Source of the DNA: Pseudoneurospora amorphoporcata | Lineage: Eukaryota; Ascomycota; Sordariomycetes; Sordariales; Sordariaceae | Reading direction: 5' to 3' | Length of the DNA stretch: 64,000 bases | Assembly (NCBI GenBank): GCA_033297205.1 | Contig: MU859102.1 | Location: 1-64,000, forward strand | Notes under the pieces: generated by a model | Databases searched by the model: none | Seen by the model: the letters and a program-made list of their open reading frames with translations, nothing else | What the model was told of the DNA's origin: nothing | Shown: positions 10,645 through 23,596 of the stretch, piece after piece | How positions within the stretch are numbered: position 1 is the first letter of the stretch | Layout: every line of letters begins with the position of its first letter | Translations under genes and position numbers: made by a program

Positions 10645-12822
10645 TCACTGGTAGTTGGCCACTTCAGCAGTGAAGGGGGCAGGCCAGGAGCGCGGGGCAG
10701 ATGTGATCTGGGAGTGGATGTTATGGCGACGCCCATCGCGTGGAGGGATTGGCGGCGGTTGCAGTTTGTCAAGGTGCGAATTCAATTCGGGCGGTTGGCA
10801 AAACTCCGATTGTTGGTCGGTGGATGGCTGCGGTGTAAGAGGTTGAACCGATGGCGGCGACAATGATGAACAATTATCCTCTTGTGCTTGCTCGAATTGG
10901 CGTTCCCCCGACGTCTGGGATAGGGCGAGTGTTTCCGCAATCGAGCTGTCCTGCATTTGGCCTCCCAGCGGGCTAGTGATCTGCGGTTCAGCTTTGGTTT
11001 TGATCATGCTTGAAGGTCGCGTGTGACTGCTCCCCCTTCGCCGCTTTGGTGTGTCTTTGATCTTGGTATGGGTATGGCACTGTTCCAGGACAACGATTAG
11101 CGATATCACCCAATGTGAAAGAGAGGACCCTTGACATACCTTGTATGCATGTCTAAACCAGGTGGTGCCCTTCTTCTTGTTGCTCACCAGCGCGACCCAG
11201 TCACGACAGGTGCCACAAAAGCCTTCCCATACTTCCGGGTTTCCTTCCATGCGCCTGATCTTTTGCGGTTCCTGGAAGCGACATCCTGTTGGTGCGCTAA
11301 TGCCGTGTGTAAAACTCTTGTCGTACCAGTACGCTGAGTTCTTGAGCACTAGCCAACGTCCTGGCTTGCAGATTCCGCACCACCCTTCCCTTTTGTTTCC
11401 GTGTCCGCGTACCCATTTGGGGGTGTAAAGGTCGCCGTCAAACCTGAGCTCCTGTTCATGGGGCACCATTTCGGGATCGTCGGGATTCATATCCTCGGGT
11501 GGGGGATCAAGCTGTTCCTCCTGGAGTGCAACGAAGAGATCAGGCGGATCCGAAAGATCGGCGTAGTGATGATGCAGAGAGCTGGGGTCAGCGTTGCTCG
11601 AAAGCATACGGAAAAATCCATGAGAAAGCAGCGGAGGTGGTTGTTCAAAGTGGTGCTGCACTGGATGGAAGCCATGCGATGGCAGTTGAGACGGAAGAAG
11701 CATGCCGCTATGCTGAAGTACTGGGCCATTGCTCCTAAGCAGATAGGGGTTCTGCTGTACTGCCTGTAGGTTTCCAAAGCTGAGCGGTAGCTGGGGTTGA
11801 GCGACCGTGGGGGAGGAGTGATGGGACTGCATCCGGGGTTGAGAGTGGAAGGTGTCTTGCGACCCGTGGTGGTGAACAAAAGGTGAAGGCCTTCTGCTAG
11901 CAGCTGTACCGTAAGACCCAGTTGACCATCTCTTGCTCCTGCCACCATCCACGCTGTATGGGGCAGCGCGCGCTCCGGGCCGGGGAGAAGGCGACGCGCG
12001 GCCTCTGCTCTGTGTCCGTACGAGATCTGACCGTGTCTGGGGAGTCATACGTGGAGAAGCGACAGGCGAAAGGTGTGTTGAAGACATGTACGAGTTGCGG
12101 TTCGAAGTTGGCCGGTAATCGGAGATGGACTGCGCATCAGAAAGCGAGGCGGAAAACTCATCGTATGAGGGCATGTCGGAAAAGGCACCGGAAGTCGACA
12201 AGCTGAAGGACGATCCAGACATTCTGCGCTGATTCAATCCGCCGTCGAAGTTCATCTGATCACCTTCCAACTGCTGATGTCCCTGATACTGAAGGTCCAT
12301 GGGAACGACCTCGTCACTAGTAAATGCCTGCCCGATTGCAAGATCGTCATCCAAAGCTGGCATATCGACATGTTCTCCGCAATGTCTCCGACCCCACGCA
12401 TCTGATCACACCGTTAGCTCCTCTACATCATCTTGTTCCCTAGTCGTTTCAGTCGTCTCACCTGTCGTTTGTGGATAGAAGTCGTGAGGCATCGAGGTCG
12501 GCGGAAACATGACGTCGCTTGGGGTGTGTTGCGCCTGCGGAATGCTCAAAGAGGGTTGATTCCACGCAGGCAAAGTCCCAAAGCCGCCAGCCATACTATA
12601 TGCGAATCCTTCATGGATAGTAGCCGGTCGTGGCTTAACACCTTGAGAGGTAGGGTTTTTCCACATTCCATGAGTAGGCGCCATGGGCTCCATCTCAGTC
12701 GACAACTGATTCCCGGACATAGCAGACATGGTATTTTGCTGATGGAAAGGCACTTCTTGTCTCTTTGAGAACCCAAAGGAAAAGGGCAACCGTCTACGGG
12801 TTTGCTCCTGGCTTGCGTCCAT
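10645..12822 (-). CDS. Rua1/Meu26-type transcription regulator
   Basis: Three exons on the minus strand (12822-12462, 12401-11140, 11079-10645) give 685 residues. Both introns are 60 bases and lack a conserved reading frame. The first has a GCTAAC branch point, and the second has a GTATGT donor and GGAACAG acceptor. The N-terminal 430 residues are Ser/Pro/Gln/His-rich and look disordered. Residues about 440-545 form a Cys-rich domain: TPKWVRGHGNKREGWCGIC, WYDKSFTHGIS, GFCGTCRDWV, then RHAYKCHTHTK after splicing. This resembles the C-terminal domain of Ustilago Rua1 and S. pombe Meu26, described as a zinc-binding transcription regulator module. A basic DTPKRRR follows. Role is therefore nuclear regulation; target genes cannot be read from sequence. 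The very long upstream gap suits a heavily regulated gene. Confidence 0.85.
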
Positions 12823-15800
12823 GACTACCCAATAGTTCCAATAAGATCACTCAGGTCCACTGGTTGGTGACCGGAAGTCACGGGCAAGGCTGTGGATGTT
12901 AGCATAAACATACGTTCAGGGATCATGGTTGGACTTACTCGATGTCGGTCGACCTTGTTCTTAGCTTGAGATGAGAAATGTGCTGACTGAATGAGGATAC
13001 AGGTAGCACTGCGAGCCTTTCTGAGTAGGCGAGGCGGTCGGTGGTAGAACGAAAGCGTTGATGGCTGGTTGATTGGTGGCACGAGTAGTCCGTGTATATC
13101 AAGTGTTGTTAAGGATTGTAGAACCTCGTCTTTGAGGGATAACAGAACGACCAGAAAGGACAGAGATAAGAAAATTGCGAAATTGCGGTTGCCCAAAGTG
13201 AAAGGAATGTCAAGGCTCCGAAGTGCTGGAAGGAAAAGGAGCGGAATGAGTTGTACGAGGCCAACCCGTTTGACCATCACCCACACACTGGTGTCCAAGA
13301 GGAAGAGAGCCAGCTCTTGGTGTATTATAAGCCAGCAATCGATAGTAGGGACTGGTGGTGGTGAAGGAGGGTCGGGTAACCGGTGAGAAATCGAGATTGA
13401 GAGGACGGGAAGGGAGCAAAAGGAAGAGGCCAGTGAGCGGGCACTGACATGCCGTAGGTATAAAAGAATCTATCACAGACCAAGACACAACACCCCTGGA
13501 CGACCAATGGTCCAGTGAGGCCAGGTTCGGAACATCGGTAGCAGCTAAGCCGGGTCTCTGATACATGGTACAAGCTTGCCCTGCGTCTATGAACGTGGAG
13601 AACAGGTGGTGCACGAGATGGCTGTATGGCCTGTTCTGTTGGGAAGAAGACAGATGACAAGGGTAGAGACGAACAGGGTTGCATCTGCCCATCGAAGACG
13701 GGGCAGAATGAGCCATGTATGAGATGATGTCGTCCCAAGCAGGGACCAGGTGCCTAGCCTGCGGATCAAATGATCTTTTTGGCCATAGATGATGGGGCTA
13801 AAACGTTGGCAAGTTAGATTCCAAAAGTGAAGGTATTGATGGCCCGAAAGGCGAATTGGTGAGAAAGTAGTGAGGAAGCATCGTGCTTCGGTTGACCGCG
13901 CCCGAGTGGCTACTAGCCCCAAATACTAGCCAGGGGCTTGACTGGGACTCTCATCTACCAGGAAAAGCCACCCATTCTGGGCAACGCAGGGCAAGGGGTT
14001 GTCTGGGAAGGCCTCTAAGCCCATTTTGGCCAGGAGAGTGTATGTTTAGCAAAGTGAAGATGAGATGGGGTCATCATCCATGTACCCAGAACTGTCTGTG
14101 TAAGGCGCGAAAAGATACCGATGGTGGGTGGCTTGTTTCAGATCCATGTCTTCTTGTCGGTAATAGGTGGCAACCAGGCCTAGTTTTCCGTGTCTTGGAT
14201 GATCCGGATTCCAGGCCGATGGTGGTCTAAGCTAATGAATTGGATGATGAAAAGGGCGCCTCGCGGCAAAGCGATGGTGTAGGAGGGGTGCCATAGAGAA
14301 CCAGACTATTTAGTCGCTTCCGTCCCGCGCCCGTTAGACTGAACGTAATCAAATTGACTGCCGTCATTAACCGTCCTGAAAGCGATCAGACAGCTGTCGT
14401 GGGGCATCAAGCCAGGCCGGCCATGTAGGAAGCGTATTGACTCTTTACATGCAGAAGAGATGCTCGAAAGAAGCTGGCAGTGAGGGGTTCGCAAGCCTTC
14501 TTTTTCCCTCGAAAGCCGAGTTCAACAGTCAACCCAACTGCCAACCAAGCTTCCTTCGACTGTCGTGGGTGTGCGAGACAACTGTATCGGGCTTGTTTGT
14601 AGGTTAAGACCTAACCCAGCGAAGCAAGCCTCGGTTTCTCAGCAATCGGAAGTGCAAAACCAAGACGGGCATGGTGACGCGTGTTGAGGTTCGTGACCGG
14701 AAACTCTTCCCAAGTTTGTGAGCCCAAGGTTTCGCTACTCAGAAACTTGATACAAGCCATAACGGATTCGTCAGGTCGGCGCTAGAGGCTGAGGTTGCAC
14801 GGGGCGAGTCAGCTCGGGACTGGCTGAAGCCTGAGGGCCGAGATTGAAGAAGACCCGAGGTGGAGTGAGGATTACACTAGTGTTGAAAGCAGGTTAGCAG
14901 TCTCCTTGCGGTCGGAACGAGGAGGTAGCGTAAGCCACTTTTGGTTCAACGGCTTAATTTCTGGTCCATCCCATGTCGTCAACTGGAGAGCGGGCAACAA
15001 GTGTCTAGTGTAGGGACGGGGTGAGGGGAAGCAGGGCAGGATGGCAAAAATAGCAAGTTCCAAGATCAAGGGGAGGATGATTCGCGTCACCCGTGTCTTG
15101 ATCCTCCTTAGGTTTCCTGATTCGTCGGCAGTCTCGAGGCAGGCAGGGAGTACGGTTTCGGTTCCGATCTCTCAAGGGGTCTGGTGGGTTTTGTTCGTGC
15201 AAAGTTCAATTGAGGAACTTGAGGGACTCTAAGAACCGGCAGGGGAAACCCCGTCCTGCCGACTGCAGATTACGGATGCGGGGATTCGGAGACGACTGCG
15301 ATTCGTCAACAGGGCTGGTGGTGTTGAGCCACAGGCCGACGTTGTTGAAGGAGAGAGACACTTGAGAGAAAAGTCGGAACAAAGATTGTGTGCTGATTTG
15401 GAAATTGACCCATTGGAAGGGAAGGAGCGAACAGGCAGCCACAAGGGCGGCTCAGGCTATTGGCACCATGGGCATGTAAGGAAGGAGTGGGCCGGGGGAG
15501 GAACGGGGCTCGCGGGACAGAAAGGGACGTCTCAGATCTGTCGCAGGAGGCAGTCGCACACCACCCTACCTGCAGCACTCTAGCCCCGCATGCCCCGATG
15601 TCACCATTGGTACCTTTCTTGGCGCGCACCAGAGGAGACCGTGTTCACCTCAACCATCTCCAGACCGATGTCTTGTCGGGTCTTCCAAGTTCCCACACTA
15701 CACCTTCATTGTGTAAGCAGGTGAAGAAGTCCCTCTTTTGTGATCGTCCATCCACATTCCGGATTTCTCTCTCCTACGCTCCAACATACGTACGCTACAG

Positions 15801-15949
15801 TTAATACTGTGCTATCACATCCATCTCTCTCGAGTTCGATTCTCAGGTCTCAGCTTGCGAATGGTCCACCATTAGCCGGTTCTGGCTACAGAGAAGCGGA
15901 AGGACTCGTCAAGAATTGGCGTTCCGAATGACCACTCCCGCCAAAAAAA

Positions 15950-15950
<1 letters not shown>

Positions 15951-15991
<41 letters not shown>
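15951..15991. repeat. 41-base poly(A) run
   Basis: An uninterrupted run of A, preceded by a shorter A7 and a C. It could be the tail of an old retroposed transcript or a simple slippage tract. The adjacent sequence shows no coding remnant and no target-site duplication that I could find. Confidence 0.8.
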
Positions 15992-15994
<3 letters not shown>

Positions 15995-18900
15995 AAACCG
16001 TTTGGGAATTATGTCAGAGGTGAATAATCACCCTGAATCGTCAATTGGTCCACACTGGGACCATAGAAGGATAGCCGCTCATGGTGTGTTCCTCTGGCGC
16101 GCTTCTCATCACGCATGCCCCGTCAATTTCCTCACTGCAGTAGGAATACCACCCCAACCTGTTTCGTCTTGATTTCCTCTTCCACGGCTTAGAACTACAC
16201 TTATGTGTTCGGGGTCATCAAACTAACCTCACCCAACTATCTCAAAGCAGTCCGTCTGTGCGTTGCCTACGCATCAGAAGCAATCTCCAAGAATAGCCTC
16301 GAGTTTCCCAATCCTCAAGAGATTGAGGATGAACACCTCAAGGCTACGCCTTCAGCAACTCCCTTGATCACCAATTGCTTTCCACCCTTTCTGCCGCTCG
16401 GACGCTAGTGTTTCTTCTAGAGACATTCCACGACCTTGTTCAGTGGGGCTTCCCGGAAAATCCGCTCCAACACAAGTGCAGTTGTTCTTCCGCTTGGGCG
16501 CACGACGCATAACAACGAGTGCCTTTTTTGGGAAATTGTTCGCTGTTTAGCTGTAGGGAACTAGCCGCCTATCACTCTGGTTTTATGTAAATCATGGCGG
16601 ACAATATTTCACGCATGACGGCATCCTTCTGTCTCTCCTCCCATCCACGACCAAGATATCGACGAGTGTTCTCGTATGGCATGTGCTCACCGCCAGGGGT
16701 CATGGTACGCATCCCACGGGTTTACCGAGACAACCAAGACGAGAACCACTTTGGCAAAATTCCATGATGTTTTCGTCACTCACGTCATAATAACAGCTAT
16801 GACATATGGGCATCTATAGTTCTTAGTGGTGATAACGCAAGTCCGTGGTCGAGGCGTACGGAGAAAAATTCTCAAGCCAGAGTCTCGGACCATGAGCGCA
16901 AACAGACGTATACTCCGCTTACTTAATACTCAATAGTCAATAGTACGCAAAGATCGCCTCGAAAATCAGGAACACGAATTCTCGGATGACTCATTCTCGA
17001 GTGTTCTATGGCTCTAATTCATAGTGGCTACCTTGGTTCAAATTGGCCACCCCGAGGCAAGCGTAAATCCAAGGTTTAATGATAACCCGACACTCGGTGG
17101 TGCCCGGTTCAAACATCACGACAACCATGCAAACAGTTTCCTGATAGACAAATTGATCCCTGATTAATGGACGAAGTCGGTTGAACCGGCAACCCAATGC
17201 AGTTAGGTATTTGTGTCGACTTTGGGCTTCGCCTGGGGTTGCCACGGATGAGCATAGCCCAGAAGAGTAATTGCTTTCAACTCCTGAACCAAAATTGGCG
17301 AGCATATCCCATGCCCTTGGCTTCAACCGAACCAGTAGTACTTCATCTTATCAGATCCGTTTGGAACGGGAGCTGATGCTCGAGCGCAGAGGACATGGAT
17401 GCAAACGACCAAGCTACTAGGGTCATCCAGAAAGAGACTTTAATATTGGATTTAGCTGAGATCTCCGGGAGGCCGCCGGTCGATACCACCATGAATGTCC
17501 ATGCCTCTACCAAGCTCATGTGACCCTAGGATACTGCTGTGCTTTGGACGTTAGGAACTCCTAAAAAAGAGAGGGCCTGAACGATCATTACACCTGCTAC
17601 ACTTATGGGTACGAGTAACGCTAGGAATATGGAGCCGAAAACAACAAATGAATAGGATCGTAATTGCATGTTTCGACGATTGATACTAGTGAAGCTTCGG
17701 TTCTTCTTACATTCAGGGAAAGAGGCAATGTGAATCGTGACTTCCTCAAGACATCTTGTTGGATTATCAAACCGCATAACCGTTGACTTTGTATACTCGA
17801 AGCTTAGTGTAGCAAAACTGATTAACTGTAGACTGACCCTTAGGGAAGTTATGTCTTGGTCAAAACCCTCATTAACAATTGTTATATAAAGGGAACTATA
17901 TTCCGACACTACGATGACAAGGATCATGCACGTAGCCGTCAGTTGGCATTGAAAGAAGAAGGGAGTCGAAAAAAATACATTGGACACATGATTGTGACCA
18001 AAAAGGCAGATATCATTTGTGGTGTTCCGATAGACCGAGCAAGACTCAAGACGCTCAGACACATCTCGCACCCTATACTTCTCCGAAGTAGATGAAGACA
18101 CCACTCAACATTTACTAGTGCTCCTCCCTTAGACAGTCGAAATCGCGTAAACTCGGTCCTAGATGTGACTGCACGACTGAAGGAAGCCGATTCAGACAGA
18201 CAAGTAAGCAAAAGATGTGTGTAAGCTGTCTCATATCCTACACGTAGCCATCTCGAGGCTCCGTTAGCGCTGGCACATACTTCGGGTAGGTGGTTTACCA
18301 TCATCTAAATTCTAGCTCCCGTCCACATATCTGTGAAGTCTTTTGGTTTTTCCGTCAAAGCGTTGGCGTATGGAAAAACCGAGAGGCGAAATACTTTGGA
18401 AGCTGTCAAGCCTGAAATATGAATTTAATCAAGAAGACAGACTGAATCCCATGCTTGATGTAAATGTTCATTTACGATTCCTGTGCTAGCTGACGCGCTT
18501 CAAAGTGTTGATCGCTACCTACCTTACCTAGACACAACCTTCGCGGCAGCCTGTGACCTAGACGGGCACTTAAGGTTGCCTGCCATATTTGCTCAACGCA
18601 AGTGACCTATGTTTGGCAAACTTCATCTCTCCCCTCTTAGTTTTTCATTGCTCTCCATCACTCCATCGCTCCTCGTTGTAAACCCTCTGACCGCCAGTCT
18701 GGGGAAGGTACGGCCCGACGGTCTGAGTCGTGGCTTCCCGATTTCTGCGGAACGGGCAGTCTTCCATCCCAACTCTTCAACGGGGCATGTCCACGTTTCC
18801 ATAACATAGCCCCCAGCCTAGCGCCTACAGAAGGGTATATGTAGCACTTTATCCTGTGTTCACACGGTTTGTATATCTATCGTTTCGTGGAGGCACATCT

Positions 18901-19338
18901 CGGATTAAGGATTGTTCAGCTCGTATTGTCAAGTTGTTTTCTGTAGGTTAAGTCTTGTCGACCAACACTTGACATGGATGGGTGGCACCGTAATTTTTTA
19001 GCAGCCATGTTGAGTACTCATGATGATACACAACCTAATAGAGTGTTGTTCTCGGGCATTTGTTCCCACCGCATCCAGAAACTAATGCCATACGTAAACA
19101 GCAGAAGTTCATCTTCGATGAGGAGAAATATTTCCTACCTCGTACCTATTAGAAAGTATTTCTATCGTTGGTCCTTCTTGAAACAATCAGGCCAACGGAC
19201 ATGCCGTATCCGCACACTCTCGGCGTCACACACACCTTCAACGGAAACAAAACCTCCACTTTCCCCTCCCACCAAGTCACTGAGACCGCAATGACAGGAA
19301 CCTCCGCGGAGTATTGTGTAGCAGCCCCCCCCCTCCCC

Positions 19339-19353
19339 CTCTCTCTCTCTCTC
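19339..19353. repeat. CT microsatellite beside a stop codon
   Basis: A C-rich run (19325-19338) passes into (CT)n ending two bases before the stop codon of the minus-strand gene at 19355. It lies in that gene's 3' UTR, where the transcript would read GA-rich and then G-rich. Confidence 0.75.
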
Positions 19354-19354
19354 A

Positions 19355-20140
19355 CTACTTCTGATTGTTGATCCTCTCCCACACCTCACTCTCCGCCTCC
19401 GCCACCTTCGCCCCCGCATCCTGAATCCACTTCTTTGCCGAATTCCAGACCCCTTCGTCGTCATCATCACCATCACTGTAACCACCACCGTGACCGTGGC
19501 CATGACCCCCATGAGAAGCAGCATACTCGTGCGCCGCGCGCTGGGACTGGTTCATATCCGACGCCATGGCGTCTTGCTGGTACCCGGGTGGGTGGGAGAG
19601 GTCTCCTCCTCCTCCGGATCCAGATCCAAGTCCGAGCTCAGCCGGGGACGCACCAGGGAGATAGATCGGTAAGGTTCTCGTGGGCGGTGGTGGAACCGCG
19701 CCTGTGGTGGTAGACGTTCCGCGTTGGGAGTAATTGTAGGAAGCGGTAGGTGGGGGAATGGACATTTGGTGCGGTGGACTGGCTATTGGGCCACTTGGTG
19801 CTGGTGCTGCCGGACCCCCTGGGTAATACTGAGATGATGCCTGCGGTGGGAGATGAGGGTACTTGACGTCTTGCCCCTGCGTGGTGATTGCCGTGCCGGT
19901 CTGGACGGGCAGGGTTGGGACTGCTCCGGGCTGGGGAGGCGGAGGAGTCCGGTCGGAGGTGAGGTAGGTGGGTGTAGCCTGTTTGAGCGTGGCGGTCCCG
20001 GTGGGTTGCGGGTCGGGATTGGCATTGGGGACTGTTCCTGACTGACCCTGACCTTCGGGGGTTGCGGTCTTGGGGTCCTGCGCACTAGACGCTTTTGCTG
20101 CGTTGATGGGGCTGTGGGTGTAAAGGTTTATCGGAGGCAT
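19355..20140 (-). CDS. Proline/glycine-rich conserved fungal protein of unknown function
   Basis: A single exon gives 261 residues. The start ATG at 20140 opens MPPINLYTHSPINAAKA; the open frame extends further upstream but only from a GTG. The middle is Pro/Thr/Gly/Gln-rich with many PPPP and PSG patches. Next come GSGSGGGG, a His-Gly tract (HGGHGHGHGGG) and an acidic DGDDDDEG. The C-terminal 30 residues (WNSAKKWIQDAGAKVAEAE and on to the end) look like an amphipathic helix. The conserved ends with a disordered middle suggest short protein or membrane interaction motifs, but this is inference. I do not recognise a characterised family. It diverges from arp8 across 1.1 kb. Confidence 0.75.
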   Translation of the reverse strand: MPPINLYTHSPINAAKASSAQDPKTATPEGQGQSGTVPNANPDPQPTGTATLKQATPTYLTSDRTPPPPQPGAVPTLPVQTGTAITTQGQDVKYPHLPPQASSQYYPGGPAAPAPSGPIASPPHQMSIPPPTASYNYSQRGTSTTTGAVPPPPTRTLPIYLPGASPAELGLGSGSGGGGDLSHPPGYQQDAMASDMNQSQRAAHEYAASHGGHGHGHGGGYSDGDDDDEGVWNSAKKWIQDAGAKVAEAESEVWERINNQK

Positions 20141-21216
20141 GCTTGCAAGTAGCTTGATAGATGGCGATGATTGAACTGGAGGTGTGGTTAACAGAGCGAC
20201 GAAACTAAACGAGAAGTGCTGGGTCACCGGATTGAGCAGAGTATAAGCAAGTGGTTGAAATATGTTCCTGTGTGATCAAGAAGATGAGTAGGTACAGTAA
20301 ATGCCGAATGTGTAACGTGGTCGTTCTGGGATGCAGTTGGCTCTGCTCTTTATTATCGTGTCGTGGCCTGCAGTGCTGACTGGTCATTGATCACTTGCAA
20401 GGGAATCAGTCGCGACCGCCTCGCAATTCGCGAACGGTCGTTGAAGCTGAGCAACGCCGATCAGGAACGACGTCATTGTCAGGTGGCAGGACGGGTTGCC
20501 CGGCCGCGAATCGTTCGGTTGGATGGCCTGGCAACTGCACGGCAAGGGTGCAGCTATAGGTATTTTCCATGTTCTCCAAACAATATGATCCAGTATCAGT
20601 CTCTATGCGGCCTTGATGTATCGGTTGTTGGATGAATGAACATGTGGTGGTCAGCCTCAGTTAAGTTCTGACACTTGCCGTGATCTACCTTTGGAGATGT
20701 AATGGATTTAAAGTGAATGTGAAGTTGTGAATGCAGTCGCAAAAGACCTATCTATGGTGCCCTCGAGGTGAACCTCCGCTGTCGCAGCCTGGAATGGCTC
20801 CATTGGAACACCCCTGCTCAGCCCTTCCATTAAAAGAAGTAAGCTGAACCTGGAAAACCCCACGACGGACAGGGTACAACGGGGTACCTATTCTGGGGAG
20901 TGTATGCCTGTCCAGCCGAGTAATCGTTGTGGATGGTCTCCAAACGTTTTGTCTATCGTGCAGTGCAGCCGACCGCGCCGCCGTAACTGACTCCCATCTA
21001 CCTTGCCTCAACACCAAAACACGGAATCGCTACATCGACAGCGTCACAAAATATCAACACCTCCAGTTGGCGCGCACTTGTGGAAAACGTCCCGCTCCAC
21101 CGTGACCGCCACCCCGTTAACAGGCCAACAAAGCGCGTTATACCTCGAATAATAGGTTTGCCGCGCATCCCAGACCACTCGATCGGCAGACCCCAGGGAG
21201 GCATCAACATTTCACG
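20141..21216. other. Divergent promoter region, unknown protein gene and arp8
   Basis: The interval holds both promoters and leaders for the minus-strand proline-rich gene and plus-strand arp8. Short ORFs here are overlapping and lack domains. No specific regulatory site was identified. Confidence 0.5.
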
Positions 21217-23596
21217 ATGGTCGGGAAAGTCAGCGAACGCGTCCTCCTCAGGGAAGGTAGGTGCCCTTTCCTTTGACCAAAGGCACTCATGCCCAAGTCG
21301 CTAATAGTCACACTCAGGGTTGGAGCGTACCGACAATGGCATGAAGCAGACAAGTTGGCCTGACGTCGTGCCCATCAACCAGAAGAACTACTACACGTGC
21401 GAACCCACACCACAATGTCCTATTCCTCGCCAACGACCAAGTCCGGCATGCTGACACTGTGTTCGCAGTGATTATATGAAGCGTGATGACCAAATCCTTT
21501 CCCTCAGACTCCAAAGCGAATTGAACAGAGACCGGCTTGTACAAAGTGCCAAAGACCGCGATCGCGCCCTCAACTACACCAATGGCGAAGTACCTCTCCC
21601 TCTCGACGAGCTACAGGGCGATGATGGACCGACACCGGCAGCCTATGCCGAGCCGTCCAAGGTCATCGTCATCCACCCGGGAAGTCAAAACCTCAGAATT
21701 GGCTTTGCGAGCGACGCGCTTCCAAAAACCATCCCCATGGTTCTCGCGACAAAGTACCCACAGACAGAGTCGGAGATGTACGAAGCGCTACCGAGGAGAC
21801 AGTTCGAAGCTAGGACAACCGAACAGCAATACGGCGAGGATTGGTCCAAGAAGTATCAAAAGATGAGCAACGACCTCAAGGCCGACATGCGCGCAAACAG
21901 GCGCAAGGTTCTCCCCAACTCAAAAGATCTGGTTCTCAACTTCAACCGCCGAACAGAGGCCGAAGTAATCTCCACCCACAACGATCCCCTTCAAGTCGAC
22001 TGGACCGATGTCAACACTCTGGAAGACTCGGATTCGAACGCGTCTGTGTTCATTGGACAACAGGCGCAACGCATTGCCGACGACTCCAACCCCAAATTCA
22101 AGCTATGGTGGCCGATACAACATGGCTGGATGAATGAGGACGACTATCCCACAGAAGCCCACCTGTTCAACGACATCGAGACCTTACTTGACCGTGCCTT
22201 ACGGTATGACTTGGGTCTGAAGCGAAGTACTGAATGGAAACAGTACAGCTGCGTCTTCGTTATCCCGGATCTGTACGACAAGAAGTATGTGGAGCAAATA
22301 TTGCACCTTTGCGTGGAGTGGTTTGAGTTCAGCAAGATCTCGTTCATACAAGAGAGTATGGCGGCTTCGTTTGGTGCCGGCTACACACAGGCCTGTGTTG
22401 TAGACGTCGGGGCGCAAAAGACTTCCATCACCTGTGTTGAGGATGGACTCTGTATCGAGGACTCCCGCATCAACCTTAAATTCGGCGGCTACGATGTTAC
22501 TGAAACATTCATCAAGATGATGCTTTACGACAACTTCCCATACCAGGAAATCAATCTACGACGGAGATACGATTTCTTGTTGGCCGAAGAGCTGAAGATC
22601 AAGTACTGCACTCTATCACAGGCCAACATATCTGTTCAGAACTCGGATTTCCACGTGCGCGCTCCTAACCAGCCCACTCGCAAATATCAGTTCAAATTCT
22701 ACGATGAGGTTATCCTGGCCCCTATGGGCTTCTATGACCCTTCTATTTTTGACAACAGCACCAAGCTTAGAGGCAGGAGGAAGCTCATCGAGAGGTCGTA
22801 CAACGCCTACGATGTGGAAGTCCCCGATGATCCTACATCGGCAGCGCAGTTCGCCGTCCTGTCCCACATCGCCCCATCCCTTAACGCGCACACCCTTGCG
22901 GGAGCATTGAGTGATCTTGCTACGCCCGGCAAGGAGAAACCTCTACCATTCAATTTCTTGGCGCGCACTGACACTGCGGCTGGCACGCCCGGCACATCGA
23001 AGGCGCCATCGCCCGCTCCTGGTGAGGGCGCCAACACTCCCGTTCCACCGCCGTTCGTCTTCGGAGCAGGCGGCGGTAGTCCCGCCCCCAGTGGACGGAA
23101 TGGCACTACGCCAGTGCCCATGAACGGGGCACCTGCGGCTCCCAACGGCACTGGCGCTGCCAACACGCTAGCTGTTCCTGGTGGCATGCCGGCCGAGGCC
23201 GTCCAGCGCACGCCCAAGTCGATGGCCGCAGAGCGTGACGCCGTGCTGCCAGTAATGCCTCTTGACATTGCCATCATGACGAGCATTCAGAACGCCGCTA
23301 AGGGCGATGAGAAGAAGGTCAGAGAGCTGATGGGAAGCATCATGGTTATTGGCGGTGGTGCCAAGACCCCGCACTTTGCGCCCTACCTTGAGGAGAAGCT
23401 CAAGGCGCGCCGGCCGGACTTATCGGAGCGTATCTTGGTGAGCAGGAGCGCGAGGGAGATGGACGAGCAGGTCGTTGTGTGGAAGGGAGCTAGCGTCTTT
23501 GCGAAGCTGTCGACCAACGATTCATGGATCACAAACTATGAGTATAAGATGCTGGGGTCTAGGGTCATCTATCACAAGGCGCTGTGGCAGTATTGA
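21217..23596 (+). CDS. arp8: Actin-related protein Arp8, INO80 chromatin-remodelling subunit
   Basis: Three exons (21217-21256, 21318-21396, 21469-23596) give 748 residues. Introns are 61 and 72 bases with GTAGGT and GTGCGA donors. The ATG opens MVGKVSERVLLREGLERTD, and the second join creates NQKNYYTDYMKRDDQ, the segment that precedes the actin fold in Arp8 proteins. The actin-like domain begins near HPGSQNLRIGFASDA. Further landmarks are WPIQHGWMNEDDY, VVDVGAQKTSITCVEDG (phosphate-binding region), LKFGGYDVTE, and near the C-terminus IMVIGGGAKTPHFAPYLEEKL and VVWKGASVFAKL. An Ala/Pro/Gly-rich insert near residues 480-560 is a typical Arp8-type insertion. Arp8 with Arp4 and actin forms the INO80 module that contacts linker DNA. 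Identification is secure. Confidence 0.95.

Larger units (their letters stand above)
12823..19354. other. 6.5 kb gene-poor region upstream of the Rua1-like regulator
   Basis: No gene can be supported over 6.5 kb. The left part is probably a long promoter and leader of the regulator, which may carry upstream exons or uORFs. A 41-base A run lies at 15951-15991. Two minus-strand candidates remain unresolved. One at 17526-17927 runs from an ATG, has two hydrophobic stretches and is 133 codons long. The other at 17006-17326 has no ATG at its start. Neither shows a known domain. The candidates' codon third positions are not strongly C/G-rich as in the real genes, so a degenerated gene is possible. 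Confidence 0.45.

Noticed and set aside
11080..11139. Reading through the second intron of the Rua1-like gene (60 bases, open frame)
   Set aside because: The GTATGT donor and CAG acceptor are good, and removal restores the compact HAYKCHTHTK of the domain. The open frame is explained by a length divisible by three.
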